Shown here piece by piece: positions 1 through 10,324 of a stretch of 64,000 bases of DNA (position 1 is the stretch's first letter; the number at the start of each line of letters is the position of its first letter). Position numbers and translations under genes: made by a program. The notes under the pieces were generated by a model. That model saw only the letters and a list, made by a program, of their open reading frames with translations. It did not search any database and was not told the origin of the DNA. Origin of the DNA: Mycobacterium sp. MS1601. GTDB taxonomy: Bacteria; Actinomycetota; Actinomycetes; Mycobacteriales; Mycobacteriaceae. The stretch is from the NCBI RefSeq assembly GCF_001984215.1, contig NZ_CP019420.1:1860001-1924000 (forward strand), read 5' to 3'.

Positions 1-549
1 ATCGAGATCCTCAGGGATCGAGGCGGTTTCAGCAGCAGCCTGTTTACCGGCCGGGAGGAATTTCATGATCCGCCAGTCCATGTCGGCGACCTCTTCATCA
101 CCGACGTGCCAGTGGATCTTCTGGTTGATGAAGTAGCCCTCGCCCAGCGCCGTCTGCTTGGGTCCGACGATGCTGACGATCTCGGCGCTCATCACCACCT
201 GCTCACCCGGCCGCAGGTATCGGTGGTAGGTCTGGTCGCAGTTGGTGGCGACCACGCCGACATACCCGGCGTCGTCGAACATCTTCATGGCCCGCCCCAG
301 CGGATCATCCTCTGCGCGGCTGCGACCCAGACCCATCATGGTCCAGACCTGAATCATCGCCGGCGGCGCCACAATACCGTCATGACCGGCCGCCCTGGCG
401 GCGTCATCGTCGACATAGATCGGATTGGTGTCGCCGATGGCATCCACCCAGTGGTGGATCATGGCCTGGTTCACCGGATCCCGGCCGACAGTCGGCTTGC
501 TGCGGCCGGACGACAGGAGCTCTGAGATGCCGGCCGTCAGGTCACTCAC
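1..549 (-). CDS. chsH2: ChsH2, steroid side-chain enoyl-CoA hydratase subunit (partial)
   Basis: This is the N-terminal 183 residues of a MaoC-like/DUF35 protein matching Rv3542c; the rest lies before the window. With ChsH1 it hydrates the C17-propionyl-CoA side chain after FadE28-FadE29 dehydrogenation, and its DUF35 part partners the Ltp2 aldolase that then releases propionyl-CoA. The visible part is the MaoC-type half: a stretch with DAIGDTNPIY near residue 38, then GHDGIVAPPAMIQVW near residue 55, the usual substrate-pocket signature. I chose the GTG at 547-549 because it overlaps the fadE29 stop as GTGA, the coupling seen throughout this operon. Identity is secure from sequence and gene order; the start is likely but not certain. 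Confidence 0.88.
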   Translation of the reverse strand, partial: MSDLTAGISELLSSGRSKPTVGRDPVNQAMIHHWVDAIGDTNPIYVDDDAARAAGHDGIVAPPAMIQVWTMMGLGRSRAEDDPLGRAMKMFDDAGYVGVVATNCDQTYHRYLRPGEQVVMSAEIVSIVGPKQTALGEGYFINQKIHWHVGDEEVADMDWRIMKFLPAGKQAAAETASIPEDLD

Positions 550-1709
550 CTGGAGACCCTCGGAACCTTGAGCCCCGACGCCGCGATCATCTCCCGCATC
601 ACTTCGTTCACACCTCCGCCGAACGTGATGACCAGATTGCGCTTGGTCATCTTGTCCAGCCAGTCAAGCAGCTCACCAGTTTCCGGGTCTGCCGGATTGC
701 CGTATTTACCGACGATCTCCTCGGCCAGCCTGCCGACTTCTTGGATACGCTCGGTCGAAAACACTTTGGTGGCAGCGGCATCGGCAACAGCGATGGTGTC
801 CCCCGAAGCGGCCACCTGCCAGTTGAGCAGTTCGTTGACCCGCCAGATCGCCTTGATCTGGCCCAGCAGCCGCACCACGTCGTCGTGCTCGATGGGTGTG
901 ACGCCGTCCGAGCCGGGCTTGGAGGCCCACGCCCGCACGCGGTCGTAGATGCCGGCGACGCGACCTGCGGGGCCGAGGCCGACACGCTCGTGGTTGAGCT
1001 GGGTGGTGATGAGCTTCCAGCCGCCGTTCTCCTCACCGACCAGCATGTCGGCGGGCACCCGCACGTCGTTGTAGTAGGACGCGTTGGTGTGGTGTGCCCC
1101 GTCCGAGAGGATGATCGGGGTCCAGGAGTACCCCGGATCCGAGGTGTCGACGATGAGGATCGAGATGCCCTTGTGCTTGGCGGCTTCCGGGTCGGTGCGC
1201 ACCGCCAGCCAGATGTAGTCGGCGTCATGGGCGCCGGTGGTCCACATCTTCTGACCGTTGACGATGAACTCGTCGCCGTGGCGCACCGCGGTTGTCCGCA
1301 GCGACGCCAGGTCGGTCCCGGCCTCGGGTTCTGAGTAGCCGATCGCGAAATGAATGTCACCGGAGAGGATTCCGGGCAAGAACTTCTTCTTCTGCTCCTC
1401 GGTGCCGTACACCTGGAGGGTGGGCCCCACGGTCTGCAGGGTCACCAGGGGCAGCGGCACGTCGGCCCGGTTGGCCTCGTTGACGAAGATCTGCTGTTCC
1501 ACCGGACCGAAGCCGAGGCCGCCATACTCCTTGGGCCAGCCGACACCGAGCTTGCCGTCGGTGCCCATGCGTTTGATCACCGCACGATACGCCTCGTTGT
1601 GCCGGTCACCGCTCATCGCCTCCTCTTCCTCGGAGGTGATGAGATTCGAGAAGTACTGCCGCAGTTCGGCTTGCAGTGCCCGCTGTTCGGGTGTCAGTTC
1701 GATGTACAT
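546..1709 (-). CDS. fadE29: FadE29 (ChsE2), acyl-CoA dehydrogenase subunit
   Basis: A 387-residue acyl-CoA dehydrogenase equivalent to Rv3543c. In the known pathway it forms an alpha2beta2 heterotetramer with FadE28 that oxidises the three-carbon steroid side chain as its CoA ester. Features are the family block GYSEPEAGTDLASLR around residue 125, the flavin-contacting MWTTGAHDADY stretch just after it, and a C-terminal GGGVNEVMREMIA segment where the usual GG-x-NEI motif sits. It begins with ATG two bases after the fadE28 stop and overlaps chsH2, so it is mid-operon in cyp125-fadE28-fadE29-chsH2, driven from the KstR operator upstream of cyp125. Length is normal for the family. Confidence 0.95.
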   Translation of the reverse strand: MYIELTPEQRALQAELRQYFSNLITSEEEEAMSGDRHNEAYRAVIKRMGTDGKLGVGWPKEYGGLGFGPVEQQIFVNEANRADVPLPLVTLQTVGPTLQVYGTEEQKKKFLPGILSGDIHFAIGYSEPEAGTDLASLRTTAVRHGDEFIVNGQKMWTTGAHDADYIWLAVRTDPEAAKHKGISILIVDTSDPGYSWTPIILSDGAHHTNASYYNDVRVPADMLVGEENGGWKLITTQLNHERVGLGPAGRVAGIYDRVRAWASKPGSDGVTPIEHDDVVRLLGQIKAIWRVNELLNWQVAASGDTIAVADAAATKVFSTERIQEVGRLAEEIVGKYGNPADPETGELLDWLDKMTKRNLVITFGGGVNEVMREMIAASGLKVPRVSR

Positions 1710-1710
1710 G

Positions 1711-2712
1711 TCAGACTCCCACCAGATCCAACCGGTGCGACGGGCCTCCGAGCACCCGGGTCAGATCCTTGATCGACGAGTAGTAGCGGTCCATCGGGTA
1801 GGTGATGTCCATGCCCATGCCGCCGTGCAGGTGGTGACACAGCCGCATGGCCGGGGCCGCCTGCGAGGTCAGCCAGTACCCCAGGACGGCCAGGTCCTCG
1901 TCGGCGTCGAAGCCCTCGGCAAGCAACCACACCGCCGAAGTGGACACCAGCGAGATGGTGCGCGAAGCGATGTACACCTCGGACAGCTGAGCCGCCACCG
2001 TCTGGAACGTGGACAACGGCCTGCCGAACTGTTCCCTGGTGGCCACGTAATCGGCGGTCAGGCGCAGCGCGCCGGCCACCAGACCTGCGGCGAAGGCGCC
2101 GATCGCGGCCAGGGCCAGTTGGTTGACCCGGGCCACCGTGGCGCCCCCGAGCACATCGGCGTCATCCACGGCCACGTCGACGAAAGTCAACACGTATTCG
2201 TCGGAGCCGTTGGAGGCGGGAGTCTTGGTGACAGTCAGACCGTCCGCACTGCCGGGGATCACCACCACACCGCTGTCGGTGGTGACCACGACCCAGTCTG
2301 CTTGGGCCGCATACCCGACGGCGATCTTGGTGCCGTTGAGCCGGCCTGCCGACAGTGCGACGGCGGGACGTTCGGGCAGGGATGCTCCCGGCTCGTTGAG
2401 CGCCAGCGTCAGCACCGCACCCTTCGGCACACCTGCCAGGTAGCGGTCTTGCTGACTGTCGGTGGCCGCGTCGAGCAGCACCGCGGTGGCACCGAGAGTG
2501 GCCAGCGCCGGGCTGATGGTGCCGTGCCTGCCGATCTCGGTCAGGGCCGTGGCGATCTCGGCGAGTCCCACGCCATCGCCCCCGACGCGGTCCGGCACAC
2601 CGAGTGCCGTGACACCTCCGGAAACCAGTGCCTCCCAGCTGTTGTCGCGATCCAGCACCGACGTCACCACGTCAGCGACGGCCTGCTGACCCTCATCGGG
2701 GGTGAAGTCCAT
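1711..2712 (-). CDS. fadE28: FadE28 (ChsE1), acyl-CoA dehydrogenase subunit
   Basis: A 333-residue protein equivalent to Rv3544c (about 339 residues). It is the shorter, diverged partner that pairs with FadE29 to make the active side-chain dehydrogenase; neither is expected to work alone. The N-terminal domain starts MDFTPDEGQQAVADVV, and the C-terminal helical domain carries the recognisable ATREQFGRPLSTFQTVAAQLSEV block near residue 230 and a GGMGMDITYPMDRYY segment near residue 300. It is packed directly against cyp125 (stop and start adjacent at 2712/2713) and fadE29, so it is co-transcribed and almost certainly co-translated with them. Confidence 0.95.
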   Translation of the reverse strand: MDFTPDEGQQAVADVVTSVLDRDNSWEALVSGGVTALGVPDRVGGDGVGLAEIATALTEIGRHGTISPALATLGATAVLLDAATDSQQDRYLAGVPKGAVLTLALNEPGASLPERPAVALSAGRLNGTKIAVGYAAQADWVVVTTDSGVVVIPGSADGLTVTKTPASNGSDEYVLTFVDVAVDDADVLGGATVARVNQLALAAIGAFAAGLVAGALRLTADYVATREQFGRPLSTFQTVAAQLSEVYIASRTISLVSTSAVWLLAEGFDADEDLAVLGYWLTSQAAPAMRLCHHLHGGMGMDITYPMDRYYSSIKDLTRVLGGPSHRLDLVGV

Positions 2713-3963
2713 TCAGGCGCCCTTACCCGTGTAATCCACCTGCCAGTGCTTGATTCCGTTCAGCCATCCCGACATCAGCCGCTCCGGCTCGCCGACGGGC
2801 TTGAGGTCCGGCATGGCGTCGGCCACCGCGTTGAATATCAGATTGATGGTCATCTTCGCGAGGTTGGCGCCGATGCAGTAGTGCGCCCCGGTGCCGCCGA
2901 ACCCGACGTGGGGGTTGGGGTTGCGGGTGATGTCGAAATCATGGGGGTTCTCGAAGACCTCTTCGTCGAAGTTGGCCGAGCGGTACGACATCACGACACG
3001 CTCGCCTTTTTTGATCTGCACTCCGGAGAGCTCGGTGTCCTCGAGGGCGGTGCGCTGGAACGCCGAGACGGGGGTGGCCCAGCGGACGATCTCGTCTGCT
3101 GCGGTGGCGGGGCGCTCCTTCTTGTACAGCTCCCACTGCTCGGGGTGCTGGGAGAACGCGATCATGCCGTGGGTGATGGAGTTGCGGGTGGTCTCGTTGC
3201 CGGCCACCGCGAGCATGACGACGAAGAAGCCGAACTCGTCGTCGGAGAGTTTCTCACCCTCGATGTCGGCCTCGATCAGCGTGGTGACGATGTCCTCGGT
3301 GGGGTTCTTGGCGCGCTCCTCGGCCATCTTCATCGCATAGGTGATGAGCTCGAAAGAGGACATGGCCGGGTCGATGTCGGCGTATTCGGGGTCCTCGCCC
3401 GCGGTCATCTCATTGGACCAGCGGAACAACTTGTCGCGGTCTTCTTGCGGCACCCCCAGTAGGCCTGCGATGGCCTGCAGCGGCAACTCGCACGACACCT
3501 GCTCGACGAAGTCTCCTGCGCCCTCCGCGGCCGCCGCCTCGGCAATCTTGTGAGCGCGCTCTCGCAGCTCATCTTCGAGCCGGCCGACGGCCCGTGGGGT
3601 GAAACCACGCGAGATGATCTTGCGCAGCCGCGTGTGCTGAGGCGCGTCCATGTTCAGCAGGACCGCCTTCTGCAGGTCGATCGCCGAGCGTTCCATCCCC
3701 TGGGGCCAGACCGGGATGGCACCGTCCGGCGAGCTACCGAAGACGTCGTTGCGCTTGGAGACGTCTTTGACGTCGGCATGTTTGGTGACCAGCCAGTAGC
3801 CCTTGTCACCGAATCCGCCCGTTCCGCCCGGGACGTCAACCCAGTGGATAGGCTCGGACTTACGGAGTTCGGCGAGTTCCTCGACTGGCAGACGCTCGAG
3901 ATTCAGATTCGCGTCGAGGAAGTCGAAATCGGCGGGGATCGGGCTGGACGTTGGGGTGTGCAT
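2713..3963 (-). CDS. cyp125: CYP125 steroid C26-monooxygenase
   Basis: A 416-residue cytochrome P450 matching CYP125A1 (Rv3545c), which oxidises the terminal methyl of the cholesterol/cholestenone side chain to the carboxylic acid, the step that opens side-chain beta-oxidation. The heme-binding motif FGGTGAHYCIG is present with the thiolate cysteine near residue 363. The I-helix segment AVAGNETTRNS near residue 240 contains the oxygen-activation Glu-Thr pair, and the ExxR-type helix is upstream of the heme loop. It leads the minus-strand operon, and its start faces a perfect KstR operator 18 bases upstream. Identity is very secure. Confidence 0.96.
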   Translation of the reverse strand: MHTPTSSPIPADFDFLDANLNLERLPVEELAELRKSEPIHWVDVPGGTGGFGDKGYWLVTKHADVKDVSKRNDVFGSSPDGAIPVWPQGMERSAIDLQKAVLLNMDAPQHTRLRKIISRGFTPRAVGRLEDELRERAHKIAEAAAAEGAGDFVEQVSCELPLQAIAGLLGVPQEDRDKLFRWSNEMTAGEDPEYADIDPAMSSFELITYAMKMAEERAKNPTEDIVTTLIEADIEGEKLSDDEFGFFVVMLAVAGNETTRNSITHGMIAFSQHPEQWELYKKERPATAADEIVRWATPVSAFQRTALEDTELSGVQIKKGERVVMSYRSANFDEEVFENPHDFDITRNPNPHVGFGGTGAHYCIGANLAKMTINLIFNAVADAMPDLKPVGEPERLMSGWLNGIKHWQVDYTGKGA

Positions 3964-3981
3964 GGTTGTGCGCTCCTCAAA

Positions 3982-3995
3982 TGCAACGTGTTCTA
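3982..3995. promoter_or_regulatory. KstR operator (cyp125 side)
   Basis: The 14-mer TGCAACGTGTTCTA fits the KstR consensus TnnAACnnGTTnnA at every fixed position. It lies between the divergent cyp125 and fadA5 starts, close to the cyp125 ATG, so KstR binding would block the side-chain operon until 3-oxo-steroid-CoA thioesters accumulate. The motif match is seen directly; the effector comes from the known regulator. Confidence 0.85.
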
Positions 3996-4060
3996 GTGCC
4001 AGTAAAACATGCCTCCACCGCAGATAAAAGGCATGGCAGCATCGCCGCTTGTCAGAGTAA

Positions 4061-4074
4061 TGAAACGTGTTCTA
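4061..4074. promoter_or_regulatory. KstR operator (fadA5 side)
   Basis: The 14-mer TGAAACGTGTTCTA is a second perfect TnnAACnnGTTnnA match, ending 10 bases before the fadA5 ATG. Having one box near each divergent start means cyp125 and fadA5 can each be repressed locally. Confidence 0.85.
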
Positions 4075-4075
4075 G

Positions 4076-5247
<1,172 letters not shown>

Positions 5248-5248
<1 letters not shown>

Positions 5249-5658
5249 TGACCGGCCCGCGCAGCGAGGTCCGGGCATTCACCGACGCCGAGCGAATAGC
5301 CGCGGCACGGGCCTATATCGAGGCCCTGGTCAGCCATGACGCGAACTCGGTTCCCTTCGCGTCGGGCTGTACCCGCGTCGAGCTCGGTCTCAAGACCGGC
5401 TTTTCGGGAGAACACCTGCGCCGCAGCCTGAACCGAGGACCGCAGTACCGAGTCATCAAGTCGGCGTCGGAGCCGGAGTTCACCGTCGACGGTGACACGG
5501 TGCGCGCCCGGTTCGAGTTGGTGACCAAGCCCGGGTTCGCAGGCCGCCGGGTGGGCGCCAGGATCGACGAGACGTTCCTCATCCCCGCGAGCGGCAAAGC
5601 GGGCCGAGCCGAGATCCTCCACATCCGGGCTGACATCCGCCCCTTCCTGACGAGCTGA
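5248..5658 (+). CDS. Conserved protein of unknown function, coupled to fadA5
   Basis: A 136-residue soluble protein with no signal peptide or membrane segment. The start is the GTG that shares one base with the fadA5 TAG stop, which predicts translational coupling. The sequence has an N-terminal helix (FTDAERIAAARAYIEALVSHDANSV) followed by alternating beta-rich segments ending VGARIDETFLI and ILHIRADIRPF, the general shape of a small NTF2/DUF8021-like alpha+beta fold; that is only an impression. Its place between fadA5 and a Ddn-like gene, under the KstR box, suggests a role in steroid breakdown, but I do not recognise an activity. Confidence 0.75.
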
Positions 5659-5666
5659 GGTTTCCG

Positions 5667-6128
5667 ATGGCCACTGCGCCTCGCGCACTGAACTCCAAGC
5701 ACACCGGCACCTTCATCAAATGGATGTCGCGGGCCAACACCTGGATCTTCAAGAAGACGGGCGGCCGTTTCGGTGACAAGTTCCTGCGCGGCGCCCCGGT
5801 GGGCATCCTGACCACCATCGGCCGCAAGAGCGGTGAGGCCAGGGAGAGCCCGCTGCTCTTCCTACAGGAGGGCAAGCGCATCGTTCTCGTCGCCTCGCAG
5901 GGTGGCCGCGCCAACAACCCGATGTGGTATCTGAACCTCAAGTCCAACCCCGCGATCACCTTCCGGACCAAGAAGGAAACACTGTCCCTACTCGCGCGCG
6001 AGGCCACCGACTCCGAGCGTGACCAGTACTGGCCGAAGCTGGATGCGATGTATCCGGACTTCGCGAATTACCGGTCCTACACCGACCGCAAGATTCCCAT
6101 CGTCATCTGCGACCCGGTGAATACTTAG
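5667..6128 (+). CDS. ddn: Ddn-like deazaflavin (F420)-dependent nitroreductase family protein
   Basis: A 153-residue member of the F420-dependent Ddn/Rv3547 family, at the same place relative to fadA5 as in M. tuberculosis. The family pattern is clear: an N-terminal amphipathic helix (FIKWMSRANTWIFKKTGG), then GILTTIGRKSGEARESPLLFL, then the cofactor-contacting SQGGRANNPMWYLNLKSNP. In M. tuberculosis the protein reduces menaquinone with reduced F420 and activates nitroimidazole prodrugs. It sits eight bases after the upstream gene, so it is the third member of the fadA5 operon. Orthology to Ddn proper versus a paralogue cannot be settled by eye. Confidence 0.85.
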   Translation: MATAPRALNSKHTGTFIKWMSRANTWIFKKTGGRFGDKFLRGAPVGILTTIGRKSGEARESPLLFLQEGKRIVLVASQGGRANNPMWYLNLKSNPAITFRTKKETLSLLAREATDSERDQYWPKLDAMYPDFANYRSYTDRKIPIVICDPVNT

Positions 6129-6139
6129 GTCGTTTACGT

Positions 6140-6145
6140 TAAGAT
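6140..6145 (+). promoter_or_regulatory. Possible -10 element for a leaderless transcript
   Basis: TAAGAT fits the mycobacterial -10 pattern TAnnnT and ends six bases before the ATG at 6152, where no Shine-Dalgarno is visible. This geometry is typical of leaderless mycobacterial mRNAs. It implies that the secreted-protein pair is transcribed separately from the fadA5 operon. It is a short motif, so confidence is limited. Confidence 0.4.
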
Positions 6146-6151
6146 TCGGCA

Positions 6152-6493
6152 ATGCGTGGAGTACGGATGGCGGTGCTGGCTGCGGGCGCTGCGCTCAGCC
6201 TCACCCTTGCCCCGACGGCCAGTGCCGATCCCGATGAGGCGTTTGCCGACCAGTTGCACACCTTCGGGATCTACGGGCAGAAGGACTTCAACGCCTGGAT
6301 CGGCAAGATCATGTGCAAGCGGCTGCGTAACGGTCATGACGCGGACGCGTTCGCCTCGGCGAAGTTCGTCCACGACCAGTTGCAGAAGGGCAGCACCACC
6401 GATCAGGCGTGGCAGTTCGTGGGCGCCGGCATTCCGATCTACTGCCCGGACCAGCTGTTCGTCCTGCAAGCCGCCGCCGATCGGAAGAACTGA
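6152..6493 (+). CDS. Small secreted DUF732-type protein
   Basis: A 113-residue protein with a clear Sec signal peptide (MRGVRMAVLAAGAALSLTLAPTASA, cleavage after ASA), giving a mature chain of about 88 residues starting DPDEAFADQL. The mature part is helical with two cysteines (KIMCKRL and IYCPDQL) that could form a disulfide. The DxxFxxxLxxxGI opening is typical of DUF732, a large mycobacterial family of secreted proteins with no settled function. Its stop overlaps the start of the next secreted-protein gene, so the two are coupled. Confidence 0.85.
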   Translation: MRGVRMAVLAAGAALSLTLAPTASADPDEAFADQLHTFGIYGQKDFNAWIGKIMCKRLRNGHDADAFASAKFVHDQLQKGSTTDQAWQFVGAGIPIYCPDQLFVLQAAADRKN

Positions 6494-6927
6494 TGCGCCG
6501 CTACCTGACCCTCGTACCTGCGGTCGCCGCGGCGATCACCCTGGCCGCCCCGGCGGCTGCTGATGCCACCGATGAGTATCCGATTCCCAGCCGCATGCTC
6601 AAGACCACCTGCACGGTGGATCAGTACATGGCCGCTGTCCGCGATACCGATCCGGTGTACTACGAGCGCTACATCATCGACTACAACAACAAGTCCCCTG
6701 ATGTGCAGAAGTGGACTCGTGACCGGATCAGCTGGTTCTTCTCGATGGACTACGCGGGCCGTCGGGCGTACTCGGAGGAGACGGCCACCAACGCCTTCTA
6801 CGAGACGCTGGCCTGGAACTGGCCCAACTGGGCCAAGCTGTTCTTCAACAACAAAGGCGTCGTCGCCCACGGCACCGACGTCTGCATGACCTACCCACCC
6901 GTCGACCCCACCGTCTGGACCTGGTAG
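6493..6927 (+). CDS. Secreted DUF5078-like protein
   Basis: A 144-residue protein with a signal peptide (MRRYLTLVPAVAAAITLAAPAAA) and a mature domain containing two cysteines (KTTCTVDQYM and DVCMTYPP). The central segment YYERYIIDYNNKSPDVQKWTRDRISWFFSMDY is rich in aromatics. It resembles a mycobacterial family of small secreted proteins annotated only as DUF5078. Its ATG overlaps the preceding stop (TGATG). It ends 15 bases before the convergent mmpL stop, with a strong hairpin between them. Function unknown. Confidence 0.85.
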   Translation: MRRYLTLVPAVAAAITLAAPAAADATDEYPIPSRMLKTTCTVDQYMAAVRDTDPVYYERYIIDYNNKSPDVQKWTRDRISWFFSMDYAGRRAYSEETATNAFYETLAWNWPNWAKLFFNNKGVVAHGTDVCMTYPPVDPTVWTW

Positions 6928-6936
6928 CCCGCACGC

Positions 6937-6953
6937 CCCCGGTCAGACCGGGG
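6937..6953. terminator. Hairpin between convergent genes
   Basis: CCCCGGT-CAG-ACCGGGG is a perfect seven-base-pair GC stem with a three-base loop. It lies in the 15-base gap between the secreted-protein gene and mmpL and overlaps the mmpL stop. It has no U-tract, as is common for mycobacterial terminators, and could work for both directions. Confidence 0.6.
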
Positions 6954-9834
6954 ACGGCTCCCGCTGTTCGGGCGGTGACGGCCACGGCGACGGTTTGGGT
7001 CGAGTCCGCACGTTCTGCGGCCACCAGAACCATCGACCCAGCAGAGCTGCGATCGCAGGTGTCATGAACGCCCGCACCACCAGGGTGTCGAACAGCAGAC
7101 CCAGGCCGATGGTGGTGCCCACCTGACCGATCACGGTCAGTTCGCTGACGGCCATGGACATCATCGTGAACGCGAACACCAGGCCGGCGGCCGTCGCCAC
7201 CGATCCACTGCCACCCATGGCCCGGATGATGCCGGTGTTGAGCCCGGCGTGTATCTCCTCTTTGAGCCTGGACACCAGCAACAGGTTGTAGTCAGCACCC
7301 ACCGCAAGCAGGATGATCACCGACATCGCCAGCACCATCCAGTGCAGTTCGATACCAAGGATGTGCTGCCACAACAGAACTGACAGACCGAAGGACGCGC
7401 CCAGGGACAGCACGACCGTACCGACGATCACCGCCGAGGCCACCACCGCGCGGGTGATGATCAGCATGATGATGAAAATCAGGCACAGCGAGGAGATTCC
7501 GGCGATCATCAGGTCATAGGTGTTGCCGTCGGCCATGTCCTTGAAGGTCGCTGCCGAGCCGCCGAGATAGATCGTCGAGCCCTCCAGCGGCGTGCCCTTG
7601 ATGGCCTCCTTGGCCGCTGTCTTGATCGAGTCGATACGGGCAACACCCTCCGGCGACAACGGATCTCCGTCGTGGCTGATGATGAACCGCACCGCATGCC
7701 CGTCCGGTGACAGGAACTGCTCGAGGCCCCTCTGGAAGTCCGGATTGTCGAACGCCTCCCGCGGCAGATAGAACGAGTCGTCGTTCTTGGCCGCGTTGAA
7801 GGCATCACCCATCTCGGTGCCGTTCTCCGACATGATCTTCTGCTGTTCCTGCATACCGGACTGGGTCTGGTGCATCGTCAGCATCATGGTCTTCATCGAC
7901 TTCATGGTGTCGATCATCGACGGCATCAACGCCACCATCTGCGGCATCAAGGTGTCCAGACGCTCCATCTGAGGCATCAGGTTCTGGATGTCGTCGGTCA
8001 TGATCTGGATGCCGTCGAGGGTGTCGAAGATGGACCGCAGCGCCCAGCAGATCGGGATGTCGTAACAGTGCGGTTCCCAGTAGAAGTAGTTGCGCAACGG
8101 GCGGAAGAAGTCGTCGAACGTGGAAATGTTGTCGCGCAACGCCTGGATGTCGACCACCATGTTCTTCATCTGACCCACCATCTGGTGTGTGGTGTCGGCC
8201 ATCTGCACGGTGATGGAGCTCATCTTCTCCATGTTGTCGATGGTGGTCTGCATGTCGTCGGCCTGCTTGAGCATGTTGGCCATCATGTCGTCGGTGTACT
8301 TCTGATTGAGCGTCTGCATGACGCCCTGCTGGCTCATCATGAAGGGAATCGAGGTGTTCTCGATCGGCTGGCCCTGCGGCCGGGTGATGGCCTGGACACG
8401 GGCGATGCCGTCGACCTGGAATATCGCCTTCGCGATCTTCTCGATCACCAGGAAGTCGGCCGGGTTACGAAGATCCCGATCACTTTCGACCATCAGCAGT
8501 TCGGGGTTCATCCGAGCGTTGTTGAAATGCCTGTCGGCCGCCGCGTAGCCCTCGTTGGCGGGCAGGTCCGCCGGCAGATAGTCGCGGTCGTTGTAGTTGG
8601 TCCGGTAGCCGGGCAGTGTCAGCAGACCGATCAACGCCAGCGCCGCGGCGCCGACCAGGATGGGTCCCGGCCAGCGCACCACGGCGGCACCAACCTTGCG
8701 CCAGCCGCGAATTCGCATGGCGCGCTTGGGCTCGAACAGCCCGAATCGGCTGCCGATGGTGATGATCGCGGTGCCGAGTGTCAGTGCCGAGACGATGCCG
8801 ACACACATGCCGATGGCCAGCGGGACGCCCATGGTCTGGAAGTACGGCAGGCGGGTGAAGCTGAGGCAGAACGTGGCACCGGCGATGGTGAGGCCGGAAC
8901 CCGCGACGACGTGCGCCGTGCCGTGGAACATCGTGTAGAACGCGGTTTCCTTGTCCTCGCCCATACTTCGCGCTTCCTGATAGCGGCCTATCAGGAAGAT
9001 GGCGTAGTCCGTGGACGCCGCGATGGCGAGCGTGACCAAAAGGTTGGTGGCGAAGCTCGAGAGTCCGATGATCCCGTGATAACCCAGGAACGCGACAATG
9101 CCGCGGGTGGCTGCCAGTGACAGCACCACCATCACCAGCATCAATATGGTGGTCACGATCGACCGGTACACCAGCAGCAGCATCACGATGATGACGGTGA
9201 AGGTGACCGCCTCGATGAGTCGCAGGCTGCGATCAGCGGCGATCTGCTGGTCGGCGGCCAGCGCCGCGGGGCCGGTGAGGTACACCTTCAGCCCGTCCGG
9301 CGGCTGGATGCTGTTGACGATCGCCTGAGCGGCCTCCACCGACTCGTTGGCCAATGCCTCACCCTGGTTGCCGGCGAGCTTCACTTGGACGTAGGCAGCC
9401 TTGCCATCCGGACTCTGCGAGCCCGGGGCGGTCAGAGGATCGCTCCAGAAATCCTGGACCGACTGCACGTGCTCCGGGTCCTCCCGGAGCTTGGCGATCA
9501 TCTCGTCGTAGAACCGGTGTGCGGCTTCGCCGAGTGGCTCGTCGCCCTCCAGCACGATCATCACCGCGCTGTCGGAGGTGCCCTCCTCGAAGAGCTCGCC
9601 GACGCGCTTCATGGCGATCACCGATGGAGCCTCGTCCGGGCTCATGGACACGGCCTGCATCTGGCCGACCGTCTCCAACTGCGGCACGGTGATGTTGACC
9701 AGCGCGATCAGAGCGACCCAGACCACGATGATGGGCACCGCGAACGCCCGGATAGTCCGCGGGATGAAGCTCCGGTGCGGCTCTGTGGCAACAGGAATGG
9801 CGTCCGTGCGCGGCTCGTCGGAGGGCGACGTCAT
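6943..9834 (-). CDS. mmpL: MmpL-family RND transporter (MmpL4/MmpL5-like)
   Basis: A 963-residue RND-superfamily exporter of lipids, siderophores or drugs. It has the MmpL plan: an N-terminal membrane helix ([21 protein letters not shown]), a first periplasmic domain, six helices including the block around [18 protein letters not shown], a second periplasmic domain, and a second helix bundle containing [15 protein letters not shown]. The second periplasmic domain holds a long methionine-rich amphipathic segment (roughly residues 500-670), the coiled-coil hairpin characteristic of MmpL4/5. It overlaps mmpS by four bases, so the two form one transport complex. Substrate is not evident; the MmpS partner and coiled coil favour siderophore or drug export over mycolate export. 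Confidence 0.9.
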   Translation of the reverse strand: MTSPSDEPRTDAIPVATEPHRSFIPRTIRAFAVPIIVVWVALIALVNITVPQLETVGQMQAVSMSPDEAPSVIAMKRVGELFEEGTSDSAVMIVLEGDEPLGEAAHRFYDEMIAKLREDPEHVQSVQDFWSDPLTAPGSQSPDGKAAYVQVKLAGNQGEALANESVEAAQAIVNSIQPPDGLKVYLTGPAALAADQQIAADRSLRLIEAVTFTVIIVMLLLVYRSIVTTILMLVMVVLSLAATRGIVAFLGYHGIIGLSSFATNLLVTLAIAASTDYAIFLIGRYQEARSMGEDKETAFYTMFHGTAHVVAGSGLTIAGATFCLSFTRLPYFQTMGVPLAIGMCVGIVSALTLGTAIITIGSRFGLFEPKRAMRIRGWRKVGAAVVRWPGPILVGAAALALIGLLTLPGYRTNYNDRDYLPADLPANEGYAAADRHFNNARMNPELLMVESDRDLRNPADFLVIEKIAKAIFQVDGIARVQAITRPQGQPIENTSIPFMMSQQGVMQTLNQKYTDDMMANMLKQADDMQTTIDNMEKMSSITVQMADTTHQMVGQMKNMVVDIQALRDNISTFDDFFRPLRNYFYWEPHCYDIPICWALRSIFDTLDGIQIMTDDIQNLMPQMERLDTLMPQMVALMPSMIDTMKSMKTMMLTMHQTQSGMQEQQKIMSENGTEMGDAFNAAKNDDSFYLPREAFDNPDFQRGLEQFLSPDGHAVRFIISHDGDPLSPEGVARIDSIKTAAKEAIKGTPLEGSTIYLGGSAATFKDMADGNTYDLMIAGISSLCLIFIIMLIITRAVVASAVIVGTVVLSLGASFGLSVLLWQHILGIELHWMVLAMSVIILLAVGADYNLLLVSRLKEEIHAGLNTGIIRAMGGSGSVATAAGLVFAFTMMSMAVSELTVIGQVGTTIGLGLLFDTLVVRAFMTPAIAALLGRWFWWPQNVRTRPKPSPWPSPPEQREPSPV

Positions 9835-10298
9835 GCGGACTTCTCGATGCAGAAGGTCTGTGCACTCACGCCGTCGACCGTCCTTTCCTCTTTCAGCTCA
9901 CCGTCGACGATGATCCGGCAGGTCAGACTGCTGCCGTCGCCTTGGGCCACCACCTGCGCCATCGCCGAGGGATTGGTGGTCTCCAGCCGAACCCGCCACG
10001 GCAGTGCCGCACCGTCGATGCGCTGCGGTTTGCCCTCCAGATCCAGGTAGTTGACGTTGGCCGTGCCACCGAGGCCGTCGACCTCGTACTCGACGACCTT
10101 GGGCTCGAAGGGCTCGGGGTCGTCGGCGAAGTTCACCGGCGTGATCATCGGCCCCTCAGAGGCGAAGAAGCCGCGGATGCGGTGGACGGTGAATCCCGCG
10201 ATCACCACGACGACCACGATGAGCAGCGGAATCCACGCCCGCCTCAACGCCCCACCCATACCGACCCGACTTCCGCTGACCTGAGCCTTCTCCAACAA
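9831..10298 (-). CDS. mmpS: MmpS-family membrane accessory protein
   Basis: A 155-residue protein with one N-terminal membrane anchor ([20 protein letters not shown]) and a beta-rich periplasmic domain. The domain contains [28 protein letters not shown] and a pair of cysteines ([18 protein letters not shown]), the usual MmpS pattern. MmpS proteins are obligate partners of MmpL4/5-type exporters, and the ATGA overlap with mmpL supports that here. The ATG at 10298 is used; an in-frame ATG shortly downstream ([10 protein letters not shown]) would shorten only the cytosolic tail. A symmetric sequence lies just upstream and may be its operator. Confidence 0.88.
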   Translation of the reverse strand: MLEKAQVSGSRVGMGGALRRAWIPLLIVVVVVIAGFTVHRIRGFFASEGPMITPVNFADDPEPFEPKVVEYEVDGLGGTANVNYLDLEGKPQRIDGAALPWRVRLETTNPSAMAQVVAQGDGSSLTCRIIVDGELKEERTVDGVSAQTFCIEKSA

Positions 10299-10309
10299 TC
10301 GGCTTAGAT

Positions 10310-10324
10310 TAGTTCATATAACTA
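10310..10324. promoter_or_regulatory. Palindrome upstream of mmpS, candidate operator
   Basis: TAGTT-CATAT-AACTA is a perfect inverted repeat of five-base arms, 12 bases upstream of the mmpS start, in a locally AT-rich stretch that could also hold the -10 element. Its size and position suit a dimeric TetR- or MarR-type repressor. No regulator gene adjoins it. Confidence 0.45.

Noticed and set aside
1354..3462. A 702-residue open frame on the plus strand
   Set aside because: It is antisense to fadE29, fadE28 and cyp125, is rich in His, Arg and Gly with no domain, and is a by-product of high-GC codon bias.
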